Shown: positions 1 through 8,156 of the stretch, one piece after another
How positions within the stretch are numbered: position 1 is the first letter of the stretch
Layout: every line of letters starts with the position of its first letter
Program-made: the position numbers and the translations under genes
Assembly: GCA_012517575.1 (NCBI GenBank)
Contig: JAAYUQ010000109.1
Span: forward strand, 1 to 42,454
Source: Bacteroidales bacterium
GTDB taxonomy: Bacteria; Bacteroidota; Bacteroidia; Bacteroidales; Paludibacteraceae
Direction of reading: 5' to 3'
Length of the DNA stretch: 42,454 nucleotides
The notes under the pieces: generated by a model
Database searches by the model: none
Told to the model about the DNA's origin: nothing
The model's input: only the letters and a program-made list of their open reading frames with translations

Positions 1-435
1 GCTACACTGTCAAAACAAAAAGAACATCCCGGATACAGCGACGAGATTGCATTATATTATGGCCGATGGATTGAAATGGTAGGTGGAATTTTCGATGAAA
101 ATGTGAAATTACTGACACCGCTGAAAGAAAAATACAATTTGTATGGATTGACCAACTGGTCGGCCGAAACGCTTCCGCTTGCTCAGGCTAAATACGATTT
201 TTTTGATTTGCTTGACGGAATAGTTGTGTCGGGTGCAGAAAAAATCGTGAAACCTGATCCGGCACTTTATCATATATTGATCGATCGCTATCGAATCGAT
301 CCTCGTGAAACACTGTTCATCGACGATAATCCGGAAAACATCCAAACTGCCAAACAACTCGGATTTCAGACGTTACACTTGACACCTCAAATCAATTTAG
401 AACAAGAACTGAAAAATAGAGGCATTATCGATTGA
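1..435 (+). CDS. HAD-superfamily hydrolase, C-terminal part (5' end outside window)
   Basis: The reading frame is open from base 1, so only the last 144 residues are visible and the motif I DxD nucleophile lies outside the window. Motif II is seen as GLTNWS (T51 of the visible part), motif III as K84 in the KPDP signature, and motif IV as FIDDN (D108, D109). This order and spacing is typical of HAD subfamily IA, the YihX or haloacid-dehalogenase-like phosphatases. Such enzymes are cytoplasmic and usually dephosphorylate small sugar or nucleotide phosphates; the substrate cannot be read from the sequence. The in-frame ATG at 76 is internal to the domain and is not the start. The gene converges with the pseudouridine synthase across 50 bp, with no clear terminator. 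Confidence 0.85.
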   Translation, partial: ATLSKQKEHPGYSDEIALYYGRWIEMVGGIFDENVKLLTPLKEKYNLYGLTNWSAETLPLAQAKYDFFDLLDGIVVSGAEKIVKPDPALYHILIDRYRIDPRETLFIDDNPENIQTAKQLGFQTLHLTPQINLEQELKNRGIID

Positions 436-485
436 TGCCTGAAAGAATTCCTTCCTGGAAAAATAATCTTAAAGGGGAAGCATTT

Positions 486-1394
486 TCATAACAATCGCAG
501 AAAAAGTTTGGGTACAGGAGTTTCGAAATGCATGATTTCGCCCGAAGTAGGGTGATAAAATTCCAATACACGCGCATGCAATGCAATGCGACCTATATTT
601 GAAGATGATCCGTATTTGCGGTCGCCGACGATGGGGTGTCCAAGATCCTTGAGATGGACGCGTATCTGATTTTTACGCCCGGTTTCGAGTTCCAATTCTA
701 GTAGCGAAAATTGGTCGGATGTCTGCAAAACTTTATATCTTGTGATTGCCAGTTTTCCCCCATTATCCACGGGACTTGAATACACCATAAAGTTTTTTTT
801 GTTTTCAGTTAGCCAACTCGATATTTTCCCTGCAGCTTCGTCCATTTTTCCCTCTACAACAGCCACATAAGTGCGTTTGGTAACCATATCGCGCCAATTA
901 TCTCGCAACTGATGCTGAGCTTCGCTATTTTTAGCAAAAACCAGAACTCCCGAAGTCAACTGATCGAGCCGGTGAACCGTATATATTTTATTGAAGGGAG
1001 ATTGTTTTTTCACATAATCCTTAAGCAACGAGACCGCTGTGGTATCAATTCCACTTCCGGTGGTGATGGTAAGCAGCCCTGCTTCTTTGTCAATAATAAT
1101 GATATCATCATCTTCGTACAGAATGCGCAATTGCGGGATATTCTTCTCCACAATGCTCCGATGATTGCCAACGATAATCTTATCACCCGATTTTAAAGGA
1201 TAATCGTAGCGCGTTATGGTTTTGCCGTTCACTATTATTTGACCATGTTTGAGTAACGATTTCACCGAATTACGGCTCTTTTCGTTCATGTTAGTCAGCA
1301 AAAAATCGAGCAAAATGGCATTTTCACTCACTTTTATTTCTTGTTCTTTCTTCGTAGATGGAACAGGAGTTTTTTTATGTGTTTGTTTGTTCAC
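486..1394 (-). CDS. RluA-family pseudouridine synthase with S4 domain
   Basis: The 302-residue protein should isomerise uridines in 23S rRNA (RluC/RluD type) or tRNA. An S4 RNA-binding domain occupies about residues 25-85, followed by the catalytic domain. The signature HRLDQLTSG places the catalytic aspartate at D144, and GRKNQIRVHL with the following GHPIVGDRKYG is the conserved C-terminal active-site block. The start is GTG at 1394; no upstream in-frame ATG was found and a later start would cut the S4 domain. A TAATTTTG element lies about 170 bp upstream. A second RluA-type enzyme without S4 is at 32274-32963. The exact rRNA target is not deducible. Confidence 0.9.
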   Translation of the reverse strand: MNKQTHKKTPVPSTKKEQEIKVSENAILLDFLLTNMNEKSRNSVKSLLKHGQIIVNGKTITRYDYPLKSGDKIIVGNHRSIVEKNIPQLRILYEDDDIIIIDKEAGLLTITTGSGIDTTAVSLLKDYVKKQSPFNKIYTVHRLDQLTSGVLVFAKNSEAQHQLRDNWRDMVTKRTYVAVVEGKMDEAAGKISSWLTENKKNFMVYSSPVDNGGKLAITRYKVLQTSDQFSLLELELETGRKNQIRVHLKDLGHPIVGDRKYGSSSNIGRIALHARVLEFYHPTSGEIMHFETPVPKLFLRLL

Positions 1395-1795
1395 TTCTAT
1401 AAATTGTTTTCGTAATCTTTTATAAACCGAAGAGTCATCCAGTTAGCCATTGCCTGACGATTGTTTTGGAGAATGATGCGACGCCGATCGGATTGAAATC
1501 ATTTTAAGTATTGCCGATTTCTACCATTGTTTTTTCAATACAATCACAGTTATAATCATGTCGCAAAATTACAAAAATTATAGCATTGTATTTCCCTTGA
1601 ATAATTCGGTGATTAAAAATTGGCGAATATATTTTTGAATTTTTAAAATTTAAGGAGAAAGTGTACGTTTAATTTTTAAAAATAGTCAACCACTGTGTGA
1701 TCATAATTGGAATTTACACAACCCGACAAATACAGCTAATGGATTACCAATTTTCTTTTGTTATGTTCAAAACTCATTTTATTAAAATTGATTAA
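1395..1795. other. Intergenic region between divergent genes
   Basis: This 401-bp AT-rich gap separates the leftward pseudouridine synthase from the rightward membrane protein. It holds a leftward TAATTTTG element at 1564-1571 and a weaker rightward TATTTTTG match at 1630-1637. I see no convincing open frame, RNA gene or strong hairpin. Confidence 0.6.
1564..1571 (-). promoter_or_regulatory. Bacteroidota -7 promoter element (TAATTTTG)
   Basis: The minus strand reads TAATTTTG, matching the TAnnTTTG consensus of the Bacteroidota primary sigma factor. It faces the pseudouridine synthase and would give a leader of roughly 160 nt. No good TTTG -33 box is seen at the expected spacing. Confidence 0.35.
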
Positions 1796-3049
1796 ATGAA
1801 TATAAATCAACAAATTATAGACGGTTTACATTCCCCCGAAGAGTTGGAAAAACTCTATAGGGAACACAAAAACGAATTTTGCGATTTTTTTAATAGCAAT
1901 ACCGAATATTCTGATTCGGAACTTTTTAAATTTTGGAAAGTTCGTTTGGCTGCCGAAACCTCACATAGTCGCCATAAAGTACTGAAATCGGATATTATTT
2001 TTGTGATTCTTGTTTCTGTATTCAGTGGATTACTCTTAAAATTGCCGGATTTTTTCGCACAGCTGGATAGAAATTCCTTTTATTTGCGCAATCTTTCGCT
2101 TATTCTTTTCAATGCCTTGATTTATTATGCATTCTGGCAGAATAAATTGTTTGCAAAACGTGAACTGGTGGGTTATACAATTTCAATTGCAGCATTGGCA
2201 GTGTATGTGAATCTACTTCCAGTTACCAAAAGTGATTCTGTTCAGCTTGCATTGCTGCATCTTCCTGTATTACTTTGGTACCTGTTTGGCTGGGTAATGG
2301 TTTCGTTTGAGTGGAAAAATTTGAATCAAAGGATGAATTATATTCGTTTCAGTGGAGAGTTTTTGGTGATGACAGGGTTAATTATGATTGGAGGAGGGCT
2401 GCTTACAGCTATAAGTATCAATATGTTTTCGGCAATTGGGATGAATATTGAAAACTTCTGGATGGAATATGTTGTAATTTTTGGAGGAGCTGCCCTACCT
2501 GTTGTTTCAGTTTTTTTGATAAATATTTATCCGGATATTACCGGTAAAATTACACCTGTTCTTGCGCGCATATTTTCTCCGCTTGCAATGATCACACTGG
2601 CGGTATATTTGGTTTTTCTTTTATTGAGCGGTAACAGTAATGTTATGAAAGACAGAAATTTATTGATAATTCTGAATATTATTCTTTTTGCAGTTTTGGT
2701 TTTAGTGCTTTTTTCTATTTCGGAAATAGATAAATCGAAAAAGAAAAATGCAGGTGTTTTTGTTTTGTTTTTGCTTACTCTGTTGGCAATTTTGGTGGAT
2801 GTAGTAGCTATAACGGCCATTATTTCCCGACTTTTTAATGGCTTTACACCAAACAGGACTGTCGTTTTTGGTTTCAACGTTTTGATTTTCATTAATTTGA
2901 TTATTCTATTACGAAAATTATTTCATTCCTTTTTTCATCCCGAAACGCTCGAAGAAGTTGAACTCTCTATTGCCCGTTATTTGAACGTATATTTTCTATG
3001 GGCATTGATTGTGGTATTTGTTTTGCCGGTTTTGTTCAGCTTTCGGTAA
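1796..3049 (+). CDS. DUF4153-like integral membrane protein
   Basis: This 417-residue protein starts with a charged cytoplasmic stretch of about 65 residues and then carries roughly ten hydrophobic segments to the C-terminus. The layout, and the FTPNRTVVFGFNVLIFINL segment near residues 350-368, resemble DUF4153 membrane proteins, which have no assigned biochemical role. No enzymatic motif was recognised. The ATG follows an AT-rich leader with no obvious Shine-Dalgarno sequence, as is usual in this phylum. It is monocistronic, with decayed sequence downstream. The DUF4153 call rests on pattern recall and is moderate. Confidence 0.7.
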   Translation: MNINQQIIDGLHSPEELEKLYREHKNEFCDFFNSNTEYSDSELFKFWKVRLAAETSHSRHKVLKSDIIFVILVSVFSGLLLKLPDFFAQLDRNSFYLRNLSLILFNALIYYAFWQNKLFAKRELVGYTISIAALAVYVNLLPVTKSDSVQLALLHLPVLLWYLFGWVMVSFEWKNLNQRMNYIRFSGEFLVMTGLIMIGGGLLTAISINMFSAIGMNIENFWMEYVVIFGGAALPVVSVFLINIYPDITGKITPVLARIFSPLAMITLAVYLVFLLLSGNSNVMKDRNLLIILNIILFAVLVLVLFSISEIDKSKKKNAGVFVLFLLTLLAILVDVVAITAIISRLFNGFTPNRTVVFGFNVLIFINLIILLRKLFHSFFHPETLEEVELSIARYLNVYFLWALIVVFVLPVLFSFR

Positions 3050-3433
3050 AACTGTTCAAAAGATTTTTTAAAATTTCAGAAGTCACTAAAAAATTAACCC
3101 TTGCCAATTTTGTTAAAACGGGAAAATATCAAGAAATTCATTATTCGTAAATACAAAATTTAAAACTTATATGAACCCCTTTGGAACTTATGCTTGATAT
3201 CGAATGATAAATTACATGATATCAGTATGATAAACTATTTTTCCTTTTTTTAAGTCCCTCTCACATTACTTTGTTTCTTTCCATCAATTTTGGGTTAACT
3301 TTACCATAACCCCGACAAATATATACAATGATCTCAATTATCCAAAACAAATCAAAAAAATCATTATTATTCCATAAAAAGTAATTTGGGAGTCAGCAAA
3401 TAATGGGTAGCTGTTAGGTTTACTCACTTTGCT

Positions 3434-3456
3434 ACCGCCGATTTGTAATCGGTGGT
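3434..3456. repeat. REP-like imperfect palindrome
   Basis: Arms ACCGCCGATT and AATCGGTGGT flank a TGT loop; ten base pairs with one mismatch. It sits immediately downstream, on the minus strand, of a transposase C-terminal remnant. That arrangement fits REP elements mobilised by REP-associated tyrosine transposases. The loop resembles a tRNA-Thr anticodon arm, but the rest of a tRNA is absent. Confidence 0.45.
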
Positions 3457-3474
3457 TTGCTTGCTAAAGCAATT

Positions 3475-3560
3475 AATATCAGCATTATATCTAAATCATC
3501 CTTTTCCTTCAGCATCATCAACGGCACTGCTGTAAACATATTGCTCTGCTCAAAATACCA
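3475..3560 (-). pseudogene. Remnant of a REP-associated (Y1/IS200-like) transposase C-terminus
   Basis: The minus strand encodes EQYVYSSAVDDAEGK and, after a one-base shift, DDLDIMLI. This resembles the C-terminal YSSAxDYAGxKGLLDI pattern of Bacteroidota Y1-type transposases. Upstream, the frame is stopped and the catalytic HUH and Tyr regions are missing, so only a decayed tail remains. The family match is from memory and the fragment is short. Confidence 0.4.
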
Positions 3561-3590
3561 GTCTTTCTTCTACCGGATGATAAAAATCAA

Positions 3591-3731
3591 GTGACTTTAG
3601 CAATTGGTTATTATAAGCTGAAAACAGTTTATAATTGGGTGGATAAAAAATTGGCAAGGCGAACTGTGGAATTTCAGTTTGAAGATAAAGGTGCAGAAGG
3701 TGTATTTTTTCACTTTATCAAATTTCTTTAG
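3591..3731 (+). pseudogene. Short coding-like fragment without a proper start
   Basis: A frame ending at the stop 3729-3731 encodes a soluble-looking peptide including YYKLKTVYNWVDKKLARRT and EFQFEDKGAEGVFFHF. It has no ATG; the only candidate is GTG at 3591, giving 46 residues. The frame stays open further upstream, antisense to the transposase remnant. No family was recognised and it is most likely the tail of a lost gene. Confidence 0.25.
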
Positions 3732-3813
3732 AAGAAAGAAGGTTAATCGTTAGGCCTCGCCGCTCTGATTCGTGCTCAGGAATTGGTAACTAACAATCAA
3801 TTTTCTGGATGTA

Positions 3814-3867
3814 AATATAAAACTTAATTTTTTAAAATGTAAACAATTAACCAACTTTTTCAACAAT
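3814..3867 (-). repeat. 54-bp direct repeat, copy 1
   Basis: This block matches 4217-4270 at about 50 of 54 positions. On the minus strand it reads towards a TATATTTA motif, a weakened version of the promoter-like TATATTTG in copy 2. The two copies lie about 400 bp apart in the same orientation. Confidence 0.7.
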
Positions 3868-3959
3868 TGCTCAAGTAAATTCATATTTCTGGAAACGGTA
3901 TAAAAGAATTTACTAATCAGCCGCATATGCACTTTTTTGAAAAAACAAGTTGTTAAAAG

Positions 3960-4132
3960 ACATTAGAAATGTGGTAGCAAATTCGGAGTATAAAGGTGTT
4001 ACATATTATAAAGGCAGGAAATCGCATATTTTTTGAAATAGAAATAAAAGGCGACAAAAGCTGGATTATTGCAAATGAATATAGAGGAAGAGAAATTTAT
4101 TTTCATGGAATTATCGATGGCAATGCAGTATA
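3960..4132 (+). pseudogene. Broken small coding fragment
   Basis: Two overlapping frames join into one plausible peptide: an upstream piece, VVANSEYKGVTYYKGRKSH, stops early, and the continuation, EIEIKGDKSWIIANEYRGRE followed by IYFHGIIDGNAV, runs in another frame to the TAA near 4132. This looks like a frameshifted tail of a small gene. No family was recognised. Confidence 0.25.
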
Positions 4133-4140
4133 ATTATAAT

Positions 4141-4212
4141 ATTGAAAAACCCATCTGACATCTGGTTCACGGAACTACAATCCGTGGCAGCATTTCAAAC
4201 GGGTTTTTCAAT
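4141..4212. terminator. Nested inverted repeat, probable terminator of the glycosyltransferase gene
   Basis: A perfect 12-bp inverted repeat, ATTGAAAAACCC (4141-4152) and GGGTTTTTCAAT (4201-4212), encloses a second hairpin with stem CACGGA/TCCGTG (4168-4186). Leftward transcription from the glycosyltransferase reaches it about 50 bp after the stop codon and would end in GGGTTTTTC, so it can act as a terminator. The nested structure is larger than an ordinary terminator, so a miniature repeat element is an alternative. Confidence 0.5.
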
Positions 4213-4214
4213 GA

Positions 4215-4222
4215 CAAATATA
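4215..4222 (-). promoter_or_regulatory. Leftward TATATTTG element inside the 54-bp repeat
   Basis: The minus strand reads TATATTTG, a full TAnnTTTG match, at the left edge of repeat copy 2. It would fire leftwards into the nested inverted repeat, where no intact gene lies. It may be a leftover promoter carried by the repeat. Confidence 0.3.
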
Positions 4223-4270
4223 CAACCTAATTTTTTAAAATATAAACAATCAACCAACTTTTTCAACAAT
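4217..4270 (-). repeat. 54-bp direct repeat, copy 2
   Basis: About 50 of 54 positions are identical with 3814-3867. Its right end overlaps the last codons and stop of the glycosyltransferase gene (4263-4270), so the present 3' end of that gene is formed by repeat sequence. Confidence 0.7.
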
Positions 4271-5396
4271 GTAGATTCTTGGATGAATATTGCTGTATGA
4301 TTTGCAGCAGATTTTTTTCTTCATTTTCCCAACACAATTCTTCTCGAGCTTTTTCCGTATTGCTTTTCAACATTTTATACCGTTCTGCATTTTCAAAAAT
4401 GTATTCAATGGTGGCTGCAATGTTTTTGGGATCGTGATTTTGCAAAAAATAGCCAATATCGTAGTGGTTGATGATTTTTTTTAATTCGGGCAAGTCGGAG
4501 GCGAGAACAGGGATGCCGGCATGAATGTAGTCAAAGAGTTTATTGGGTAAGGAAAAATGGTAATTCAAATTGGTATCTTTATCGACAGCCAAGCCAAGAT
4601 CGCTATTGCAGGTATATTGCCTCAACTCTTCAAATGGCATTTTTGTCTTGAAAATAACTTTATTTTCCAATTTCAATTCCTTTGTTATTTTTTGCAGAGC
4701 CGGTAACACATCTCCACTTCCAATAATAAGCAATATACAGTTTTGTAAATATTGCATGGCTGTGAGAACTTCTTCTGCTCCTCGATCTTTGTTGATGCCT
4801 GTTCCCTGAAGAATCAGAATATGTTTGTTTTCAGGCAAATCCAGTTCTTTTCTGGTTTTTAATCGAGACGGAATATAAGTGGGAGGGATGTTGCGAACAA
4901 CTTGCAGGTTTTTGTTGTATTTTTTTTTGTAAAGTTCTGCAATTGAATCGTTTACTGTGATAATAACTTGAAGTTTAGGAAAGATAAAGTTCTCAATTTT
5001 TTGCCATATAGCTTGAACTTTTGGTCGATGAACCAATTCGGGTGTTTCAGTAAAATATTCGTGAGTATCGTAAATTATTTTTTTTCTACGAATTTTGGCA
5101 GCCAAAAAAGCCGCGGGAAGCGTATCCAAATCATTGGCAAAAATAAGATCGACTTTGGCAAAAAGTAAATAAAAAAACAGTCTGATATTGTATTCAGCGT
5201 AAAATTGAGGCCCTTTGCGAAAACAAAGTTTGAATCTTTTTGTAACATAAGGACGCTGTAATGGTAAACTTTCTGGCAACATTCTGCCAACTTCGATGGT
5301 GAAAAAACCGCATTTCTGCAAAGTCAGGCAGGTTTTATGTACGCGCTGATCGGTTACCAAATCGTTGGTAACACATACAATGGCAATTTTTTGCAT
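4263..5396 (-). CDS. GT4-family glycosyltransferase
   Basis: This 377-residue protein has the two-domain GT-B layout. The N-terminal acceptor domain begins MQKIAIVCVTNDLVTDQRV and contains FANDLDTLPAAF and IYDTHEYFTE. The C-terminal donor domain contains LILQGTGINKDRG, IGSGDVLPAL, and the sugar-nucleotide-binding stretch SLPNKLFDYIHAGIPVLASD. It should transfer a sugar from a nucleotide donor in the cytoplasm, probably for a surface polysaccharide. One base separates its ATG from the stop of the upstream deacetylase, which implies cotranscription and probably translational coupling. Donor and acceptor are unknown. The final residues fall in the 54-bp repeat. Confidence 0.9.
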   Translation of the reverse strand: MQKIAIVCVTNDLVTDQRVHKTCLTLQKCGFFTIEVGRMLPESLPLQRPYVTKRFKLCFRKGPQFYAEYNIRLFFYLLFAKVDLIFANDLDTLPAAFLAAKIRRKKIIYDTHEYFTETPELVHRPKVQAIWQKIENFIFPKLQVIITVNDSIAELYKKKYNKNLQVVRNIPPTYIPSRLKTRKELDLPENKHILILQGTGINKDRGAEEVLTAMQYLQNCILLIIGSGDVLPALQKITKELKLENKVIFKTKMPFEELRQYTCNSDLGLAVDKDTNLNYHFSLPNKLFDYIHAGIPVLASDLPELKKIINHYDIGYFLQNHDPKNIAATIEYIFENAERYKMLKSNTEKAREELCWENEEKNLLQIIQQYSSKNLHC

Positions 5397-5397
5397 C

Positions 5398-6720
5398 TTA
5401 CTTTGTTTTCAGAAATTCGAGAATATCCTTATATAATTTTCTATGGTAAGAAGGGGATTTTTTTTCTACCATAGTATTGTGCCACAGGATTACAAATTCA
5501 CCGCCATAATTTTCTACGTTGTTGATCAACTGAACGCAATATTCATAAGCATCAAATGCGTTCATGTTCATATATCGTTTATCACTCAAGGTGCTGTCCA
5601 TGATGGTAAAAGGATGAAGTATGAGCGGTCTGAGTTGCTGGGTGGCCGGATTAATCCATTGAACAGGCCGACAAGTTCCCAATCTGAATCCCGCCATATC
5701 GGCATAAGCAAGAGTAAAGTCATCCGTTAAACCCGCTTGGATAAGTGCTTCCATATCTTCCGGTTCCCGCGAACGTAAAAAATGGTGTCGGTTGTATGTA
5801 ATTTTTGTTTTAGCTACGTGTTCGAGTTTCTTTTTTTCTTCCGCTATCAAATTGGGGTGTCGCCCCGCTTCGTAACTTGCATGTAATCCAACAATAATAT
5901 TTTTTCTTTTACAGTAGCGAATGAAATTTTTATAATCGGGGTGTGCGAGGTTGGAGTTGGGTTTGTCTTCTTTTTTATGACCTCCTCCTGCTTTAATAAA
6001 TACCACCGTTTTGCAGCGCTCCTCTCCGAGAGCTTCTGTAAGTGATTGATCTATTTTGAAAAGCCAAGGGAAAGTATACCACGGATCGAATCGGATGCCC
6101 TTGAAAAATGTTTTTATGGCTCTTCGAGCTTCTGCACGTTTTTTTGGCGATTTTATTCCTCGAGTTACTGCCCCCATCATTCCTCTGAAGCGTCTGTAAT
6201 GCGCCAGTTGATCGACGTCGTGGGTCAGAAAAATTTTTTTGATTTTTTTCTCTGGTTCTGGAATTTCTATTCCCAATTCGCGCAACTGTTGACGCAGAAG
6301 TTTTCCATATTCTTCCACTAATGGTCGGTCAATGAAGCCGGCTTTATAAGATAGCGATTCTTTTCCATAAAATCGCCCGTGTACATCGCGGCATCCGCGA
6401 CGCACCATTTCTTCGTAGCGGGAAATAAGGAAATAAGTACTGGCAATTATATCGGCGTGAAGAATGCGGGTATTTCCTACTTGTTCCAATTTGGGTTCTC
6501 CATAAAGCAAGGGAGCGTCGTCCCAAATTTTTAACGGTAAAGAAGGAATAGAATGGATGTTCCCATAAATTTCCGATTTGAAAAATCCGGAAGGATAAAT
6601 AACCAATTTGTACCGACCAAATTCTTCTTCCTTATCGGTATATCCAATTTTCTGAACAATATCATCAGATACGTCATCACCCAATAGAAATTTTATAATA
6701 TATTCAATTATCTCGTTCAT
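5398..6720 (-). CDS. DUF7033 / polysaccharide deacetylase-like protein
   Basis: This is a 440-residue protein. The N-terminal part (to about residue 155), including DIIASTYFLISRYEEM, matches the DUF7033 domain that precedes NodB-like domains in Bacteroidota. The catalytic-like part begins with FLTHDVD (residues 164-170), equivalent to the metal-binding NodB motif 1; GLHASYEAG follows in the middle, and ILWHNT lies near the C-terminus. There is no signal peptide, so it is probably cytoplasmic or at the inner face of the membrane. It sits in a leftward cluster after the SpmAB-like gene (57-bp gap) and one base before the GT4 gene. A role in polysaccharide modification is inferred. Confidence 0.8.
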   Translation of the reverse strand: MNEIIEYIIKFLLGDDVSDDIVQKIGYTDKEEEFGRYKLVIYPSGFFKSEIYGNIHSIPSLPLKIWDDAPLLYGEPKLEQVGNTRILHADIIASTYFLISRYEEMVRRGCRDVHGRFYGKESLSYKAGFIDRPLVEEYGKLLRQQLRELGIEIPEPEKKIKKIFLTHDVDQLAHYRRFRGMMGAVTRGIKSPKKRAEARRAIKTFFKGIRFDPWYTFPWLFKIDQSLTEALGEERCKTVVFIKAGGGHKKEDKPNSNLAHPDYKNFIRYCKRKNIIVGLHASYEAGRHPNLIAEEKKKLEHVAKTKITYNRHHFLRSREPEDMEALIQAGLTDDFTLAYADMAGFRLGTCRPVQWINPATQQLRPLILHPFTIMDSTLSDKRYMNMNAFDAYEYCVQLINNVENYGGEFVILWHNTMVEKKSPSYHRKLYKDILEFLKTK

Positions 6721-6777
6721 GGAAAAATTATTTTCAAAAAAATTAACTTACCAAATATCAAATTTCTAATAGAAAAA

Positions 6778-8010
6778 CTAATGAAAAAACAAATAGCCGA
6801 TTAAAATTGCAGCTACTACACCCGCAAAATCAGCTATAAGTCCGCAAATAACGGCATATCGAGTATTTTTAATTCCTACCGATCCAAAATACACAGCCAA
6901 TATGTAAAATGTTGTATCAGTTGAACCCTGAATAATGCACGACAACCGTCCTACGAAAGAATCGGCGCCATTGAGTTTCATGGCATCAACCATCATACCG
7001 CGTGCTCCGCTTCCGCTCAGCGGTTTCATCAAAGCGGTTGGCAAGGCACCAACAAAATCGGTATTCCATCCAATCAGTCCGAAAAACCACGTGAAACCAC
7101 GAATCAGCATATCCATAGCTCCGGCTGCACGAAACATACCAATGGCAACCAAAATGGCAATTAAATAAGGTATGATTCCTATTGCTACCTGAAATCCGTC
7201 TTTTGCACCTTCGATAAAAGCGTCATACACATTTACCTTGTGAATCATGGCTGCCAAAATAAAAGAAATGATTATGGAAATCAGTACAAAACTGGCAATG
7301 AAATTTGAATACAAAGCAATTTGATTTTGAGTAGCTTTGCCAAAGAAATACAGCATACTGCCAACAACGATGATTAAACCGGCCAGTGTTCCCAAAACGG
7401 TTTTGTCCAAAATGTTGATTTTTTGGTAAGCAGCAACGCTTAAAAAACCGACGAGTGTTGAAAAGAAAGTGGCGATCAATATAGGAAGAAAAATATCGGA
7501 AGGATTGGCTGCACCCAATTGTGCCCTGTAAACCATAATGGTTACCGGAATCAATGTCAATCCAGAAGTATTCAGCACCAGAAACATAATCATGGGATTG
7601 GAAGCAGTATCTTTTACAGGGTTGCTTTCCTGCATTTCCTTCATGGCTTTTAAGCCCAACGGAGTAGCTGCATTATCGAGTCCCAGCATATTGGCGGCTA
7701 TATTCATGAACATGCTGCCATAAGCCGGATGATTTTTAGGAAGATCAGGAAAAATTTTTTCAAAAAAAGGAGCAACTATCTTTGAAAAAGCCCGAATCAC
7801 GCCGCCTCGTTCTCCAACTTTCATTATCCCGAGCCAAAGTGACAATACACCTGTAAGTCCCAATGAAATTTCAAAACCAGACTTGGCCGAATCGAAAGTT
7901 GAATTGAGCATATCGGAAAAAACCTGAACATTTCCGAATACAAATAATTGTATGCAGGCGATAACAAAAGCAATCAGAAAAAAACCTATCCAAATGTAAT
8001 TTAATACCAT
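6778..8010 (-). CDS. SpmA/SpmB-like fused nucleoside-recognition (Gate) membrane protein
   Basis: This 410-residue protein is strongly hydrophobic with two similar halves. The first half carries NIAANMLGLDNAATPLGLKAM, the hallmark of spore maturation protein A. The second half carries IGIIPYLIAILVAIGMFRAAG and PLSGSGARGMMVDAM, as in SpmB. Bacillus encodes these as two genes; Bacteroidota usually have the fused form. The organism need not sporulate and the transported or sensed molecule is unknown. A TAATTTTG promoter element lies about 60 bp upstream of the ATG. It may lead the deacetylase and glycosyltransferase operon, since no terminator is seen in the 57-bp gap. Confidence 0.88.
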   Translation of the reverse strand: MVLNYIWIGFFLIAFVIACIQLFVFGNVQVFSDMLNSTFDSAKSGFEISLGLTGVLSLWLGIMKVGERGGVIRAFSKIVAPFFEKIFPDLPKNHPAYGSMFMNIAANMLGLDNAATPLGLKAMKEMQESNPVKDTASNPMIMFLVLNTSGLTLIPVTIMVYRAQLGAANPSDIFLPILIATFFSTLVGFLSVAAYQKINILDKTVLGTLAGLIIVVGSMLYFFGKATQNQIALYSNFIASFVLISIIISFILAAMIHKVNVYDAFIEGAKDGFQVAIGIIPYLIAILVAIGMFRAAGAMDMLIRGFTWFFGLIGWNTDFVGALPTALMKPLSGSGARGMMVDAMKLNGADSFVGRLSCIIQGSTDTTFYILAVYFGSVGIKNTRYAVICGLIADFAGVVAAILIGYLFFH

Positions 8011-8069
8011 CTTTTAAATTTTTTCAGTGCAAATCCATGAAATGGAATTTTTTTCAAGCCGATATTTTG

Positions 8070-8077
8070 CAAAATTA
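8070..8077 (-). promoter_or_regulatory. -7 promoter element (TAATTTTG) of the SpmAB-like gene
   Basis: The minus strand reads TAATTTTG followed by CAAAA, a full TAnnTTTG match, about 60 bp before the start codon. No clear TTTG -33 box is present. Confidence 0.5.
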
Positions 8078-8156
8078 CAAGATTTTTCCGATTTGCACGC
8101 TTTTAAATGCAAGGAGTCAGTGTAAAAATGAAAAATCCGATTGTATTTTAAATTAT

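Larger units (their letters stand above)
3050..4262. other. Gene-poor region with decayed mobile and coding remnants
   Basis: About 1.2 kb without an intact gene. From left to right it holds a near-duplicate motif (3195-3211 and 3217-3234), a REP-like palindrome (3434-3456), a leftward transposase remnant (about 3475-3560), a startless rightward coding fragment ending at 3731, a first copy of a 54-bp repeat, a broken rightward coding fragment ending near 4132, a nested inverted repeat, and a second copy of the 54-bp repeat that runs into the end of the glycosyltransferase gene. Together this looks like old insertions that have decayed. Confidence 0.6.

Noticed and set aside
3425-3475. tRNA-Thr-like anticodon arm (CCGATTTGTAATCGG)
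   Set aside because: No acceptor stem, D arm or T-loop could be paired around it; it fits a REP-like palindrome beside a transposase remnant better.
3750-3932. 60-codon minus-strand frame across the first 54-bp repeat
   Set aside because: It is made of repeat and graveyard sequence, has no family resemblance and no conserved-looking composition.
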